A DNA stretch of 29,738 nucleotides from an uncultured Oscillibacter sp. (GTDB lineage: Bacteria > Bacillota_A > Clostridia > Oscillospirales > Oscillospiraceae). The position numbers and the translations under genes are program-made. The notes beneath the pieces are model-generated. The model had not been told where the DNA came from, did no database searches, and was given only the letters and a program-made list of their open reading frames with translations. Below are positions 6,999 to 14,541 of the stretch, piece by piece. The DNA is taken from positions 1 through 29,738 of the forward strand of contig CATOKC010000028.1 in assembly GCA_951800675.1 (NCBI GenBank). Direction: 5' to 3'. How positions within the stretch are numbered: position 1 is the stretch's first letter; each line of letters starts with the position of its first letter.

Positions 6999-7592
6999 TC
7001 ATGCGTGTGTGCCGGAAAGCCAGGGCCCCGCGCTCCAATAAAGGCCCGCGGCCAGCGCCGGCAGAAGCCACAGGCTCCCCCCGGTCGTCCAGATAACCCC
7101 GCCGATCAGCGCCGCCAGGGCCGCCGCCGTGACGGTCCCGGCCCAGCGGGCCGCCGTCTCCCCTGCCGCCGGGCCCGCCAACCAGGCGGTCAGCAGATAC
7201 AGCGCCCGCCCCCCATCCAGAGGGCGAATAGGCAGAAGATTGAAGGCACATAGTATCAGATTTGCTCCCACGGCGGCGGGCCAGCGGCCTTTTGCCACCG
7301 CCGTTAAAGCCAGGGCCGATAACAGATTGGCGGCGGGGCCCGCCAGCACCGCCGCCAGCTCCCCGCCATAGGACAGCCGCACGCTGTCTGTCTCCAGCAC
7401 GGCTCCCAGGACGCTGAGTCGAAAGCCCGTCACCTCCGCCCCCAGCATGCGAAGCAATATCCAGTGTCCCAGCTCGTGAACGGCGGCAGCCCCCAGCGCA
7501 GTGACCAGAGGCTCCCAGCCGTTGGCCAGAACAAACCAGCCGGCAAGGAGAACAAAGCCTCCGCTTACGCGGATTCTACAGAGCGGAAACAT
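6999..7592 (-). CDS. spoIVFB: SpoIVFB-like site-2 metalloprotease (M50)
   Basis: A 197-residue polytopic membrane protease. The zinc motif H-E-L-G-H is at residues 39-43, close to its position in B. subtilis SpoIVFB, and the third ligand is probably D126 in NLLPIRPLDGGR, the usual N-x-x-P-x-x-x-x-D-G motif of site-2 proteases. G-P-A-A-N-L at 85-90 is another family feature. About five or six hydrophobic segments are visible. In sporulation SpoIVFB cleaves pro-sigma-K in the outer forespore membrane. The start codon overlaps the end of the upstream M23-domain gene by 17 bp, suggesting translational coupling, as expected for spoIVFA-spoIVFB. The pairing and the sigma-E-like promoter favour SpoIVFB over a housekeeping site-2 protease. 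No sigK or BofA is visible here. Confidence 0.82.
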   Translation of the reverse strand: MFPLCRIRVSGGFVLLAGWFVLANGWEPLVTALGAAAVHELGHWILLRMLGAEVTGFRLSVLGAVLETDSVRLSYGGELAAVLAGPAANLLSALALTAVAKGRWPAAVGANLILCAFNLLPIRPLDGGRALYLLTAWLAGPAAGETAARWAGTVTAAALAALIGGVIWTTGGSLWLLPALAAGLYWSAGPWLSGTHA

Positions 7593-8544
7593 AGTAAACA
7601 GGGTTCAGGTAGGAGCCCTCCCGCTGGAGCTCAAAGTGGAGGTGCGGCCCGGTGGCCATCCCCGTCTCCCCCACCTCCGCGATCTTCTGGCCTCGGTTCA
7701 CCGCTGCGCCGGAAGAAGCCGTAATGCGGCTGCAATGGGCATAAAGGGTGGAATACCCCCCCTCGTGGGCCACGACACAATAGCGGCCATAGCTGCTACT
7801 GTCCCCCACAGCGGTGACGGTGCCGTCGGCAAAGCAACGCACCTCCGTCCCAACATCCGCTGCCAGGTCCACACCGTAGTGGAACCGCTCCTCTCCCTCC
7901 GTCGGATGCTCCCGGTAACCAAAGTCGGAGCTAAGGGTCCCGGCCACCGGGGCACAGTAGTCGAAGCCCAGTATGGCCTGCTCCATGCTGACTCCCTCCG
8001 GGAGATTCTCCTGGGAGTAGAGTACATAGGCCAGGTTGGAGGCCGGCTGCGCCTCCACCTCCGGCGTTGGGGAGACAGCCTCCGGTACCGCCCGGAAACT
8101 CCGCAGGAGGTCCAGCGCCGCGCCGTCTTGGAGCTTCGGCGTTTGAGTGATTATCTTCTCTGGGGGGGCTGCCTCCGGTAGGACGGCTCCCGTCTGCGTG
8201 GCCTCCGTCTGGGGATGAAACACCGCCTCATAGACCTCCGCCACTCCGCTCCCTTCCTCTCTGGAGAAAGCCCGGCCTACGGCGGAGAACACCGCCTGTA
8301 CATCCATGTTCCGCTCCATGGCGGCGGAGAGCCGCTGGTTGAAGTCCGCCATCCTCGCCGGGAGTAGCAGCTTCGCCGCCACCAGCGCTACAAAAATGAC
8401 GCCGCAGGCCACCAGCCGCAGCATCAGCCGAAGGTCCTTTGCCGTCAGGGGCTCACTCTTCCGTGCCCCGCCACGGACGCTCTGCGCGCTCCGGTGGCGC
8501 GCCCGCGCATGCATCAGCCGCCGTCCCGCCTGCCTTGAGGTCAT
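7576..8544 (-). CDS. spoIVFA: SpoIVFA-like membrane protein with M23 (LytM) peptidase domain
   Basis: A 322-residue type II membrane protein: a basic, Arg-rich N-terminus, one membrane helix near residues 40-62 (LRLVACGVIFVALVAAKLLL), a Pro/Glu-rich linker with APPEKIITQ, and a C-terminal M23 domain. The domain keeps the H-Y-G-V-D, L-Y-A-H-C and H-L-H-F motifs, so the metal ligands look intact. In B. subtilis SpoIVFA anchors and inhibits SpoIVFB through such a domain; gene order and overlap with the SpoIVFB-like gene point to that role. The frame opens at 8667, but AGGAGG is 8 nt before the ATG at 8542-8544, the start chosen here. A sigma-E-type promoter lies 45 nt upstream. SpoIIQ-like or wall-hydrolase function is the main alternative. 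Confidence 0.78.
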   Translation of the reverse strand: MTSRQAGRRLMHARARHRSAQSVRGGARKSEPLTAKDLRLMLRLVACGVIFVALVAAKLLLPARMADFNQRLSAAMERNMDVQAVFSAVGRAFSREEGSGVAEVYEAVFHPQTEATQTGAVLPEAAPPEKIITQTPKLQDGAALDLLRSFRAVPEAVSPTPEVEAQPASNLAYVLYSQENLPEGVSMEQAILGFDYCAPVAGTLSSDFGYREHPTEGEERFHYGVDLAADVGTEVRCFADGTVTAVGDSSSYGRYCVVAHEGGYSTLYAHCSRITASSGAAVNRGQKIAEVGETGMATGPHLHFELQREGSYLNPVYYVSAL

Positions 8545-8588
8545 GTCCATCCCCTCCTTTGGGAATTCCATACAGCTTGTTTCCCTAT

Positions 8589-8617
8589 ATTTTATGAGAT
8601 TGCTCCTGAAAAAATGC
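8589..8617 (-). promoter_or_regulatory. Sigma-E-type promoter of spoIVFA-spoIVFB
   Basis: On the minus strand GCATTTT (8611-8617), a 14-nt spacer and CATAAAAT (8589-8596). The sigma-E form known from B. subtilis is KMATATT, 14-15 nt, CATACAHT; the match is 6 of 7 and 7 of 8. The spoIVF operon is under sigma-E control in B. subtilis, so motif and gene identity support each other. Confidence 0.65.
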
Positions 8618-8700
8618 CGGAAAATCAAACTGGAGAAGCCCCGTTGAAAGGGCTCTCCCTCCCCCACTAGAGAATCTTATGAAAATATGAAAAAAAAACC

Positions 8701-8729
8701 TTGCTTTTTGGAGCTTTCCCTGTTAGAAT
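8701..8729 (+). promoter_or_regulatory. Sigma-A promoter of rpsT
   Basis: TTGCTT (8701-8706), exactly 17 nt, then TAGAAT (8724-8729). The short leader contains a hairpin formed by GGTAGGA and TCCTGCC (about 8741-8759) just before the ribosome binding site. Confidence 0.7.
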
Positions 8730-8793
8730 ATAAGTCTGTACGGTAGGACTTGTCCTGCCCGCATGAAATCAACGGCCAAAGGAGGTGTTTGGT

Positions 8794-9057
8794 TTGCCGA
8801 ATATCAAGTCTGCCAAGAAGCGCGTCCTCATCGGAAAAGCGAGGAACGCCCGCAACAAGGCCACGAAGTCCGATCTCAAAACCGCGATCAAAAAGTTCGA
8901 GGCCGCCGCGGCGGAGGGCAATCGCACCGATGCCGATGGCGCTTACAAGGTTGCGGTGAAAAAAGTCGATCAGGCTGTGGCGAAGGGCGTTCTCCACAAG
9001 AATGCGGCCGCTCACAAAAAGAGCGCCATGACCCTGAAGCTCAATCGGATCGGTTAA
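8794..9057 (+). CDS. rpsT: 30S ribosomal protein S20, UUG start
   Basis: An 87-residue, Lys/Ala-rich protein with the S20 N-terminus MPNIKSAKKRV and the helix-bundle pattern (RNKATKSDLKTAIKKF, then ending HKNAAAHKKSAMTLKLN). S20 binds 16S rRNA in the body of the small subunit. No ATG is available: a GTG at 8785 overlaps the ribosome binding site AGGAGG (8780-8785), whereas the TTG at 8794 has 8-nt spacing and gives the canonical N-terminus. A UUG start is also used by rpsT of E. coli, where it takes part in autogenous control; whether that holds here is unknown. The gene has its own promoter and terminator. Confidence 0.96.
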   Translation: MPNIKSAKKRVLIGKARNARNKATKSDLKTAIKKFEAAAAEGNRTDADGAYKVAVKKVDQAVAKGVLHKNAAAHKKSAMTLKLNRIG

Positions 9058-9123
9058 TCCAAACATATCCCCGCTTCCCGGGGTATTGACGCTTCCGTGT
9101 AAATGCCCGGAGGCCGTCAGGCC

Positions 9124-9157
9124 AAAAGGGCATCCGTTCGGATGTCCTTTTTGTTTT
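9124..9157 (+). terminator. Intrinsic terminator of rpsT
   Basis: The arms AAAAGGGCATCC (9124-9135) and GGATGTCCTTTT (9140-9151), with one G-U pair and a GTTC loop, run into TTTTTGTTTT. It ends just before the tatD ribosome binding site. Confidence 0.82.
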
Positions 9158-9173
9158 GCCAGGAGGTTGCAGC

Positions 9174-9971
9174 ATGCCTATTTTTGACACCCACGCACAC
9201 TATGATTCCAATGGTTTCGCCGTCGACCGGGACGAAATCCTCTCCGCCCTCCCCGCTGCCGGGGTGGGCCTGGTGGTGGACCCGGGCTGCGATCTGGAAA
9301 GCTCCCGGGCCGCCATCGCCCTGGCGGAGCGGTATCCCTTTGTTTATGCCGCCGCAGGCATCCATCCCTCCGACTGCGCCGGGACGGGAGAGGCGGAGTT
9401 TGCCGCCCTGCGGGCCCTCTGCGGACACAAGAAGGTAGTGGCCGTGGGGGAAATCGGTCTGGATTACTATTGGAAAGACAACCCACCCCGGGAGTTTCAG
9501 CAAATGGTCTTTCGGCGGCAGCTCCCGCTGGCGGTGGAGCTGAATCTCCCCGTTATCGTCCATGACCGGGAGGCCCATGGAGATTCCCTGGCCATCGTGC
9601 TGGACTATCCCGAGGCACGGGGAGTATTCCACTGCTTTTCCGGCAGTCCTGAGATGGCGGAGGAGCTTTTAAAGCGGGGCTGGTATCTGGGCTTCGACGG
9701 GCCCATCACCTACAAAAACGCCCAAAAGGCCCCCGAAGCAGCCGCCATCACGCCTTTGGACCGCATCGTAGTGGAAACGGATTCCCCCTACCTCTCCCCT
9801 GTCCCTCTCCGTGGAAAGCGAAACGACAGCCGGAATCTGCCCTATATCATAGAAAAGCTGGCGGAGTGGAAGGGCATTTCGCCAGAGGAGATGACCCGGA
9901 TCACCTGGGAAAACGGCCTGCGGCTCTTCCCAAAGCTCCCCATCGAAACGGAGGCCTCCAGCCATGTATGA
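9174..9971 (+). CDS. tatD: TatD-family metal-dependent hydrolase / DNase
   Basis: A 265-residue TIM-barrel hydrolase with all TatD metal-ligand motifs: FDTHAHYD near the N-terminus (H-x-H), VGEIGLDYYW with the bridging Glu, IVHDREAH, FHCFSG, and VETDSPYLSP with the catalytic Asp. Family members are 3'-5' exonucleases or other phosphodiesterases implicated in DNA repair and RNA turnover. The frame opens at 9156, but AGGAGG (9161-9166) is 7 nt before the ATG at 9174. The next gene overlaps its end by 8 bp. It heads a five-gene plus-strand run that includes a radical SAM protein of the family linked with TatD. Confidence 0.93.
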   Translation: MPIFDTHAHYDSNGFAVDRDEILSALPAAGVGLVVDPGCDLESSRAAIALAERYPFVYAAAGIHPSDCAGTGEAEFAALRALCGHKKVVAVGEIGLDYYWKDNPPREFQQMVFRRQLPLAVELNLPVIVHDREAHGDSLAIVLDYPEARGVFHCFSGSPEMAEELLKRGWYLGFDGPITYKNAQKAPEAAAITPLDRIVVETDSPYLSPVPLRGKRNDSRNLPYIIEKLAEWKGISPEEMTRITWENGLRLFPKLPIETEASSHV

Positions 9972-10752
9972 AAAACAAACGGGTATCCTGAACTGTCCCT
10001 GCAAGGAATTTCCCCCCATGATGGACCCTGCCCCCATCATGACCGCCTACCAGGAGGCCCGGAGAAAGACGGAGAGGCCCTCCCCTGCACAGCCGGGAAT
10101 TTTTCGGCGCTTCCTCGCAAAAACATCCGTATCTCCGGCTCCAGAAAACGTACTCCCCGTCCTCATCGCCGTTGGGGAGGATACTCCTTTGGAGGGCTTC
10201 CAATGGTTGAAGGGAGAAACGCCGGAGGAGCACCGTCAACGACTCCTCGCCCAGCCCGTAGAGGACGGCGGAGCCCTCCTGGCCCGCATGGCCGCCCGGA
10301 ACAGGGAATATGCGGCGGAAAATGGCTGGGAGTGGCCCGGTCAGGAGGTTCTAGGTCCCATGGAAGATGGAGAGGCCATTGACCGCTTCCTGGGCATCTC
10401 GGATTTCCACGGGAAAACCATCCCCCTGGTACTGGCGGAAATCCCGGTGGAACACCCCTGGGAAGTCTTTGCCTATGTCCCCTTCGGCGGCTGGAATGAA
10501 TGTCCCCGCAACGAGGAGCAGATGGCAATTGCTAAGTACTGGTATGAGAAATACAGGGCCGTCCCGGCCGTGATTACTCGAGACGTGCTGGAGTATGACC
10601 TCCCCGCTCCGGTGGGCCGGGAGGCGGCCATGGAACTGGCCCTGGAGCAGTATGCCTTCTGCCCGGACATCGTGGACCAGGGCTGTGCATCCGTGGGCTA
10701 TCTGGCGGATACCCTCGCAAAGTCCACGAAATGGTATTTCTGGTGGGATTGA
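9964..10752 (+). CDS. DUF4253 domain protein
   Basis: A 262-residue soluble protein. The C-terminal part (about residues 140-262) carries the DUF4253 pattern: P-F-G-G-W-N-E-C-P, then W-Y-E-K-Y-x-A-V-P-A-V-I-T-R-D-V-L-E, then A-x-E-Q-Y-A-F-C-P-D-I-V-D-Q, ending in W-Y-F-W-W-D. The family has no known function. The N-terminal 130 residues are less conserved, and the NCPC near residue 12 is unexplained. Its start lies within tatD, an 8-bp overlap that implies translational coupling, and the following lipoprotein gene begins 8 nt after its stop. The tight spacing suggests the three products are made together. Confidence 0.78.
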   Translation: MYEKQTGILNCPCKEFPPMMDPAPIMTAYQEARRKTERPSPAQPGIFRRFLAKTSVSPAPENVLPVLIAVGEDTPLEGFQWLKGETPEEHRQRLLAQPVEDGGALLARMAARNREYAAENGWEWPGQEVLGPMEDGEAIDRFLGISDFHGKTIPLVLAEIPVEHPWEVFAYVPFGGWNECPRNEEQMAIAKYWYEKYRAVPAVITRDVLEYDLPAPVGREAAMELALEQYAFCPDIVDQGCASVGYLADTLAKSTKWYFWWD

Positions 10753-10760
10753 GGAGCAGC

Positions 10761-11636
10761 ATGAAAAGAGGATGGATTCCCCTGCTGCTGGCCCTGGCGC
10801 TTTTGAGCGGCTGCGGCAAGCGTCCTGCCTTGGCGGAGGTTTTGCCAGACGAGCTCCCGGCAATAGCCGAAGCCGTCTCCCTGCCGGAGCCACGGCGGCT
10901 GGAGCCTATTTCCGCACCCGCCATTGTAACCGAGGGACGGCCCCCGGCGGAGGAATACGGACTTGTGCCCTCCATCATCGGCACCGAAGGCAGTCACGAT
11001 TCCGATAGGAGACGCTGGCTGGACGGCGGCAGAATTGAACTGGCCGCAGAAACGGAAAACGCCGCCCTTTATGTGCCCACTGGTCAGAGAGACCTCGAAA
11101 CCGCCCTTATTCACTGGGGAGCCAGCCTATCGGAATTTGATTGGGTGGTTTTTTGTGGACCCAATATCATTCCTCCCCGGCTGGTTTGTTTTGATTTTGA
11201 CAACGACGGAGAGGAGGAGCTTATTGTCATCTGCCACATAGGCAACGGCAACGGGGTTTCCATTGACGATTTGCATATTCTGGAAAAAGACCCTGACGGG
11301 TCCCTGAGGGACTATACCTTCCCCGAAAGCCTCTGGCGGAATCAGTTCCCGGCTCTATTCGATACCGCGCAAATCCACGGGCGAACCTTCGCCATGCTGG
11401 GCCATGAGCTAGTGGAGTTTGAGCAGGAGGGTCTGGATCTGAAAACAGCCTCCTCCGGCCTTATCGCGCAGTTCAATCAGGAGGGCTGGAGCGGGCTCCA
11501 GTTCCAAGGCTCGTTCTGTTTAAACCTGCCGGACCGCCATTCTCCCTGCTATCAGGCGAAGACCTCCGCCCAAGTCACCTATCAGAACGGCGTGTTTACC
11601 CTACAAGATTTTCACCTTTACAGCTATGACCAATAA
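10761..11636 (+). CDS. Unrecognised lipoprotein with an acidic DFDNDGEEE loop
   Basis: A 291-residue predicted lipoprotein. A type II signal peptide is clear: MKRGWIPLLLALALLSGC, with the lipobox cysteine at residue 18. The chosen ATG has GAGGAG upstream; a longer frame begins at 10731 inside the previous gene. The mature protein includes LVCFDFDNDGEEELIVIC, which resembles a Ca2+-binding FG-GAP/VCBS-like loop, followed by a beta-rich stretch. No enzyme family is recognised. The gene sits between the DUF4253 gene and the radical SAM gene, with 8 and 13 nt spacings, so it is probably part of the tatD operon, which is an odd partner for cytoplasmic enzymes. Confidence 0.7.
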   Translation: MKRGWIPLLLALALLSGCGKRPALAEVLPDELPAIAEAVSLPEPRRLEPISAPAIVTEGRPPAEEYGLVPSIIGTEGSHDSDRRRWLDGGRIELAAETENAALYVPTGQRDLETALIHWGASLSEFDWVVFCGPNIIPPRLVCFDFDNDGEEELIVICHIGNGNGVSIDDLHILEKDPDGSLRDYTFPESLWRNQFPALFDTAQIHGRTFAMLGHELVEFEQEGLDLKTASSGLIAQFNQEGWSGLQFQGSFCLNLPDRHSPCYQAKTSAQVTYQNGVFTLQDFHLYSYDQ

Positions 11637-11649
11637 AGGAGTATCACCT

Positions 11650-12270
11650 ATGGAAAAAGGCTTTACCATCACTTATGAGTACGGAGAAAACCTGTATGTC
11701 AACACCACCAATCGCTGCAATTTCAACTGCGAATTCTGCCTCCGACACAACGGCCATGGCGGCAGCATCTACACCCACAACCTTTGGCTGGAACGGGAAC
11801 CCACACGGGAGGAAATTCTGGCGGACATTGAAAGCCGAGAACTTTCCCGGTACAAGCAGCTGGTCTTTTGCGGCTTTGGCGAACCCAGCTACCGGATCAA
11901 TGATATCTGCTGGGTCATCGACCAATTAAAGGCCAAGGGCAAAAAGCCCTTCGTCCGCATGGACACCAACGGCACCGGAAATCTGATCCATAGCCGGGAC
12001 ATCTGCCCCGATTTTGCCGGGCGGTTTGATATGGTATCCATCTCCTTGAACACCGACACAGCGGCGAAGTACGATGCGCTCTGCCACCCGGTTCAGAGCG
12101 GGGCCTATGAGGCCATGAAGTCTTTTGCCAAGGAATTGCGGCAGTATGTCCCCACGGTGATGATGACAGTGGTGGACACTATTCCCACGGAAGAGATTGA
12201 AAACTGCCGGAAAATCTGCGAGGAGGAAATCGGCGCGGTTTACCGGGTGAGGGAATATATTGAAGATTAA
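11650..12270 (+). CDS. TatD-associated radical SAM protein
   Basis: A 206-residue radical SAM protein. The cluster motif is C23-N-F-N-C27-E-F-C30, the standard C-x3-C-x2-C that binds the 4Fe-4S cluster cleaving S-adenosylmethionine. FCGFGEPSYR matches the G-x-x-E/P SAM-contact motif, and VRMDTNGTGN and VSISLNT follow as later barrel strands. There is no SPASM or twitch extension. Size, sequence style and location three genes after tatD fit the family named TatD-associated radical SAM protein (TIGR04038, from memory). Reaction and substrate are unknown. Start ATG at 11650 has AAAGGAG 8 nt upstream; a frame opens at 11626 within the preceding gene. Confidence 0.88.
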   Translation: MEKGFTITYEYGENLYVNTTNRCNFNCEFCLRHNGHGGSIYTHNLWLEREPTREEILADIESRELSRYKQLVFCGFGEPSYRINDICWVIDQLKAKGKKPFVRMDTNGTGNLIHSRDICPDFAGRFDMVSISLNTDTAAKYDALCHPVQSGAYEAMKSFAKELRQYVPTVMMTVVDTIPTEEIENCRKICEEEIGAVYRVREYIED

Positions 12271-12288
12271 GAAAGGAAGGTTTTTCCT

Positions 12289-12528
12289 ATGTTTCATCTG
12301 CTTGGTTCTTTGATTATGGGCGCGCTGGTAGGCTGGATTGCTGGGAAGCTGATGGATACCGACGGCGGGTTTCTCCGCAATATCATCATCGGCGTCGTGG
12401 GCTCCGCCGTGGGCAGCACAGTGTTCGGCCTGTTCGGCTTCTACGCTTACGGCTGGTTTGCCAACCTCATTGTGGACGTGGCGGGCGCGTGCCTGTTCAT
12501 CTGGGTGGCGCGGAAATTGTTTCATTAA
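12289..12528 (+). CDS. GlsB/YeaQ/YmgE-family small membrane protein
   Basis: A 79-residue protein of three hydrophobic segments rich in Gly, with the family pattern MGALVGWIAGKLM, then NIIIGVVGSAVGS, then VDVAGACLFIWVARKL. Members are called transglycosylase-associated or GlsB/YeaQ stress proteins, with unproven function. AAAGGAAGG lies upstream, 18 nt after the radical SAM stop, so it is probably the last gene of the tatD run. A strong terminator follows. Confidence 0.85.
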   Translation: MFHLLGSLIMGALVGWIAGKLMDTDGGFLRNIIIGVVGSAVGSTVFGLFGFYAYGWFANLIVDVAGACLFIWVARKLFH

Positions 12529-12543
12529 ACCAATGATCATGAC

Positions 12544-12579
12544 AAAGGGCTTTCACCTTGAGGTGAAAGCCCTTTTCCC
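12544..12579. terminator. Strong bidirectional terminator
   Basis: A perfect 14-bp stem (12544-12557 with 12562-12575) around a TTGA loop, with A/T runs on both flanks (TTTTCCCTTT on the plus strand). It ends the plus-strand tatD run; on the minus strand it directly follows the VOC gene stop at 12581. Confidence 0.85.
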
Positions 12580-12580
12580 T

Positions 12581-12979
12581 TTACAGCATTTGCAGCAGCT
12601 CAATCTGCTCCCCAGATGGTCCCGTAAAGAACCAGTTCCGCAACCCGCCGAAGAGGTCCGGCAAAACCTTCTTTTCCGATGTCAGAAAGGTATCCACTCC
12701 CGCCGCTCGGACCATCTCTGCGGCGGCGTCCAGATCGTCCACTAGGAGGGCGAAGTGGGGAATGTTTCCTTCTCCCATGGGCATGTCCGTGGGGCTTTGA
12801 ATCAGCTCCAGCGTAATGCCGCCAAAAAGCACCAAGGCCAGCATCTTCTCTCCCGCCGGAGCGCTCACGCCGCCCCGGTCCTTCACCTCACCGCCCAGCT
12901 TCGCATAAAAATCAATGCTCTTTTCTATATCCTGCGTATAGACAGCCACATGGCCCAACCCTTGAAAATGTTTCTGCAT
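12581..12979 (-). CDS. VOC (glyoxalase/bleomycin-resistance/epimerase) family protein
   Basis: A 132-residue protein with two beta-alpha-beta-beta-beta modules. H10, E58, H75 and E127 occupy the four metal-ligand positions of the VOC superfamily, and [19 protein letters not shown] is a typical first strand and helix. Glyoxalase I and methylmalonyl-CoA epimerase are among the possible activities; sequence alone does not decide. Start ATG is preceded by GAGGAGAG. A hairpin at 13001-13026 separates it from the upstream thiolase gene, so it may be transcribed by read-through or from an unseen promoter. Confidence 0.83.
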   Translation of the reverse strand: MQKHFQGLGHVAVYTQDIEKSIDFYAKLGGEVKDRGGVSAPAGEKMLALVLFGGITLELIQSPTDMPMGEGNIPHFALLVDDLDAAAEMVRAAGVDTFLTSEKKVLPDLFGGLRNWFFTGPSGEQIELLQML

Positions 12980-13000
12980 TTTGATCTCTCCTCAACAGCC

Positions 13001-13026
13001 AAAGAGGGACCCGAAGGTCCCTCTTT
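13001..13026 (-). terminator. Hairpin between the thiolase gene and the VOC gene
   Basis: A perfect 11-bp stem AAAGAGGGACC/GGTCCCTCTTT with a 4-nt loop lies downstream of the thiolase stop. The T run is only part of the stem, so termination may be incomplete and allow VOC expression. A smaller hairpin GACCGT/ACGGTC lies at 13069-13083. Confidence 0.55.
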
Positions 13027-13134
13027 GCAAATTCAACAATTCTGCGTTACCGTTGCTCTAGCATGGACGACCGTCAAACGGTCAGCGCGTGCGAAAGCTC
13101 TTTTGGGTTATGTTTTCTCTCGAGAAAGCCGCGC

Positions 13135-14391
13135 TCAGCACTTCTCAAACACGGTGGCAACACCCATGCCGCCGCCGATACAGAGAGTAGCCAAGCCCTT
13201 CTTGGCATCGTCCCGCTTCTGCATTTCATGGAGCAGGGTGACGATAATCCGCGCGCCGGAGGCGCCCACGGGGTGGCCCAGAGCGATGGCGCCGCCGTTG
13301 ACATTGACCTTCGCCATGTCAAAGCCCAGCTCCCGGCCCACGGCGATGGACTGGGCCGCAAAGGCCTCGTTGGCCTCGATGAGGTCAATGTCATCGATGG
13401 TCACGCCGGCTTTCGCCATGGCCTGACGAGAGGCGGGCACGGGCCCCACGCCCATGATCTTGGGATCCACGCCGCCCTGGCCCCAGCCGATGAGCTTGGC
13501 CATAGGCTTCAGGCCGTACTTCTCCACAGCCTCACCGGAGGCCAGGATGATGGCGGCGGCACCGTCGTTGATTCCGGAGGCGTTGGCCGCGGTAACCCGC
13601 TGCTGGCCCTTGTCCTCGGTTTCCTTCTTGCCGGTAACATCAAAGGTGTGAACCACCTCGGGATTGGGGGACTCGGGACCCACAGGGAACGCGCCCCGCA
13701 GCTTGGCAATGCCCTCGGCAGTGACGCCGGCCTTGGGATATTCGTCCTTCTTGAAGTCCACCATGTCCCGCTTCACCTTTACGGGGACGGGGACGATCTC
13801 GTCGTCGAACTTACCGGCGGCCTGGGCGGCCTCGGTCTTTTGCTGGGAGGCGGCGGCAAACTCGTCCTGCTCCTGACGGGTGATGCCCCAGATATCGTTG
13901 ATGTTTTCCGCGGTGGTTCCCATGTGGTAGTTGTTATAGGCGTCCCAGAGGCCGTCCTTGATCATGGTGTCCACCAGCTTCTTGTCGCCCATGCGGGCGC
14001 CCCAGCGGGCGTCCATGGAGGCAAAGGGAGCGGCGCTCATGTTCTCCGTGCCGCCGCAGACCACGATATCGGAATCCCCGGCCAGGATGGAGCGGGCGCC
14101 CTCGATGAGAGACTTCATGCCGGAGCCGCAGACCATGCCCACGGTGTAGGCGGGAACGGAATAGGGAATGCCAGCCTTGATGGAGACCTGACGGGCCACG
14201 TTCTGACCCTGGGCGGCGGTGAGGATGCAGCCGAACATGACCTCATCCACGTTCTCCGGCTTCACACCAGCGCGGTTCAGGGCCTCCTTGACCACGATCG
14301 CGCCCAGCTCCGCAGCGGGAGTGTTTTTCAGACTGCCGCCAAAGGAGCCGATGGCAGTACGGCAGCAGTTCACGACATAAAGATCTTTCAT
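13135..14391 (-). CDS. thlA: Acetyl-CoA C-acetyltransferase (thiolase)
   Basis: The enzyme condenses two acetyl-CoA to acetoacetyl-CoA, the entry step to butyrate formation in Clostridia. The protein has 418 residues. Catalytic residues are present: Cys88 (VCGSGMKS), His in [15 protein letters not shown], and the second Cys in LCIGGGMG; the EANEAFAAQ motif is also present. Family members usually have about 392 residues; the extra ~25 lie between IAKLRGAF and [14 protein letters not shown] ([19 protein letters not shown] and on), where the canonical enzyme has a short turn. The reading frame is clean, so this looks like a lineage insertion. Start ATG has GGAGG 6 nt upstream. A strong promoter with repeated TGACGAAA motifs lies upstream. 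No hbd, crt or bcd neighbours are visible. Confidence 0.93.
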   Translation of the reverse strand: MKDLYVVNCCRTAIGSFGGSLKNTPAAELGAIVVKEALNRAGVKPENVDEVMFGCILTAAQGQNVARQVSIKAGIPYSVPAYTVGMVCGSGMKSLIEGARSILAGDSDIVVCGGTENMSAAPFASMDARWGARMGDKKLVDTMIKDGLWDAYNNYHMGTTAENINDIWGITRQEQDEFAAASQQKTEAAQAAGKFDDEIVPVPVKVKRDMVDFKKDEYPKAGVTAEGIAKLRGAFPVGPESPNPEVVHTFDVTGKKETEDKGQQRVTAANASGINDGAAAIILASGEAVEKYGLKPMAKLIGWGQGGVDPKIMGVGPVPASRQAMAKAGVTIDDIDLIEANEAFAAQSIAVGRELGFDMAKVNVNGGAIALGHPVGASGARIIVTLLHEMQKRDDAKKGLATLCIGGGMGVATVFEKC

Positions 14392-14512
14392 GATGTTCCT
14401 CCGTATTTTAATATTTTGGCGGCTCGGCGGGCCGCCGGAGTCTCAACGGGCGAGACGGGGACGCAGATTGCCAGTATTTTGACAGCCTGCTGACCGCCTT
14501 TCTCTGTGTATC

Positions 14513-14541
14513 ATTATAGAGACTCCTCCTCATTTCGTCAA
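14513..14541 (-). promoter_or_regulatory. Strong sigma-A promoter of the thiolase gene
   Basis: On the minus strand TTGACG (14536-14541), exactly 17 nt, then a perfect TATAAT (14513-14518). The leader is about 115 nt and can form two hairpins (GGCGGC/GCCGCC near 14424 and GTCTC/GAGAC near 14440). The -35 box overlaps one TGACGAAA repeat. Confidence 0.8.

Noticed and set aside
13063..14493. A 476-codon plus-strand frame opposite the thiolase gene
   Set aside because: It is a shadow of the thiolase, which has all catalytic motifs, and its composition is repetitive (His/Gly/Leu).
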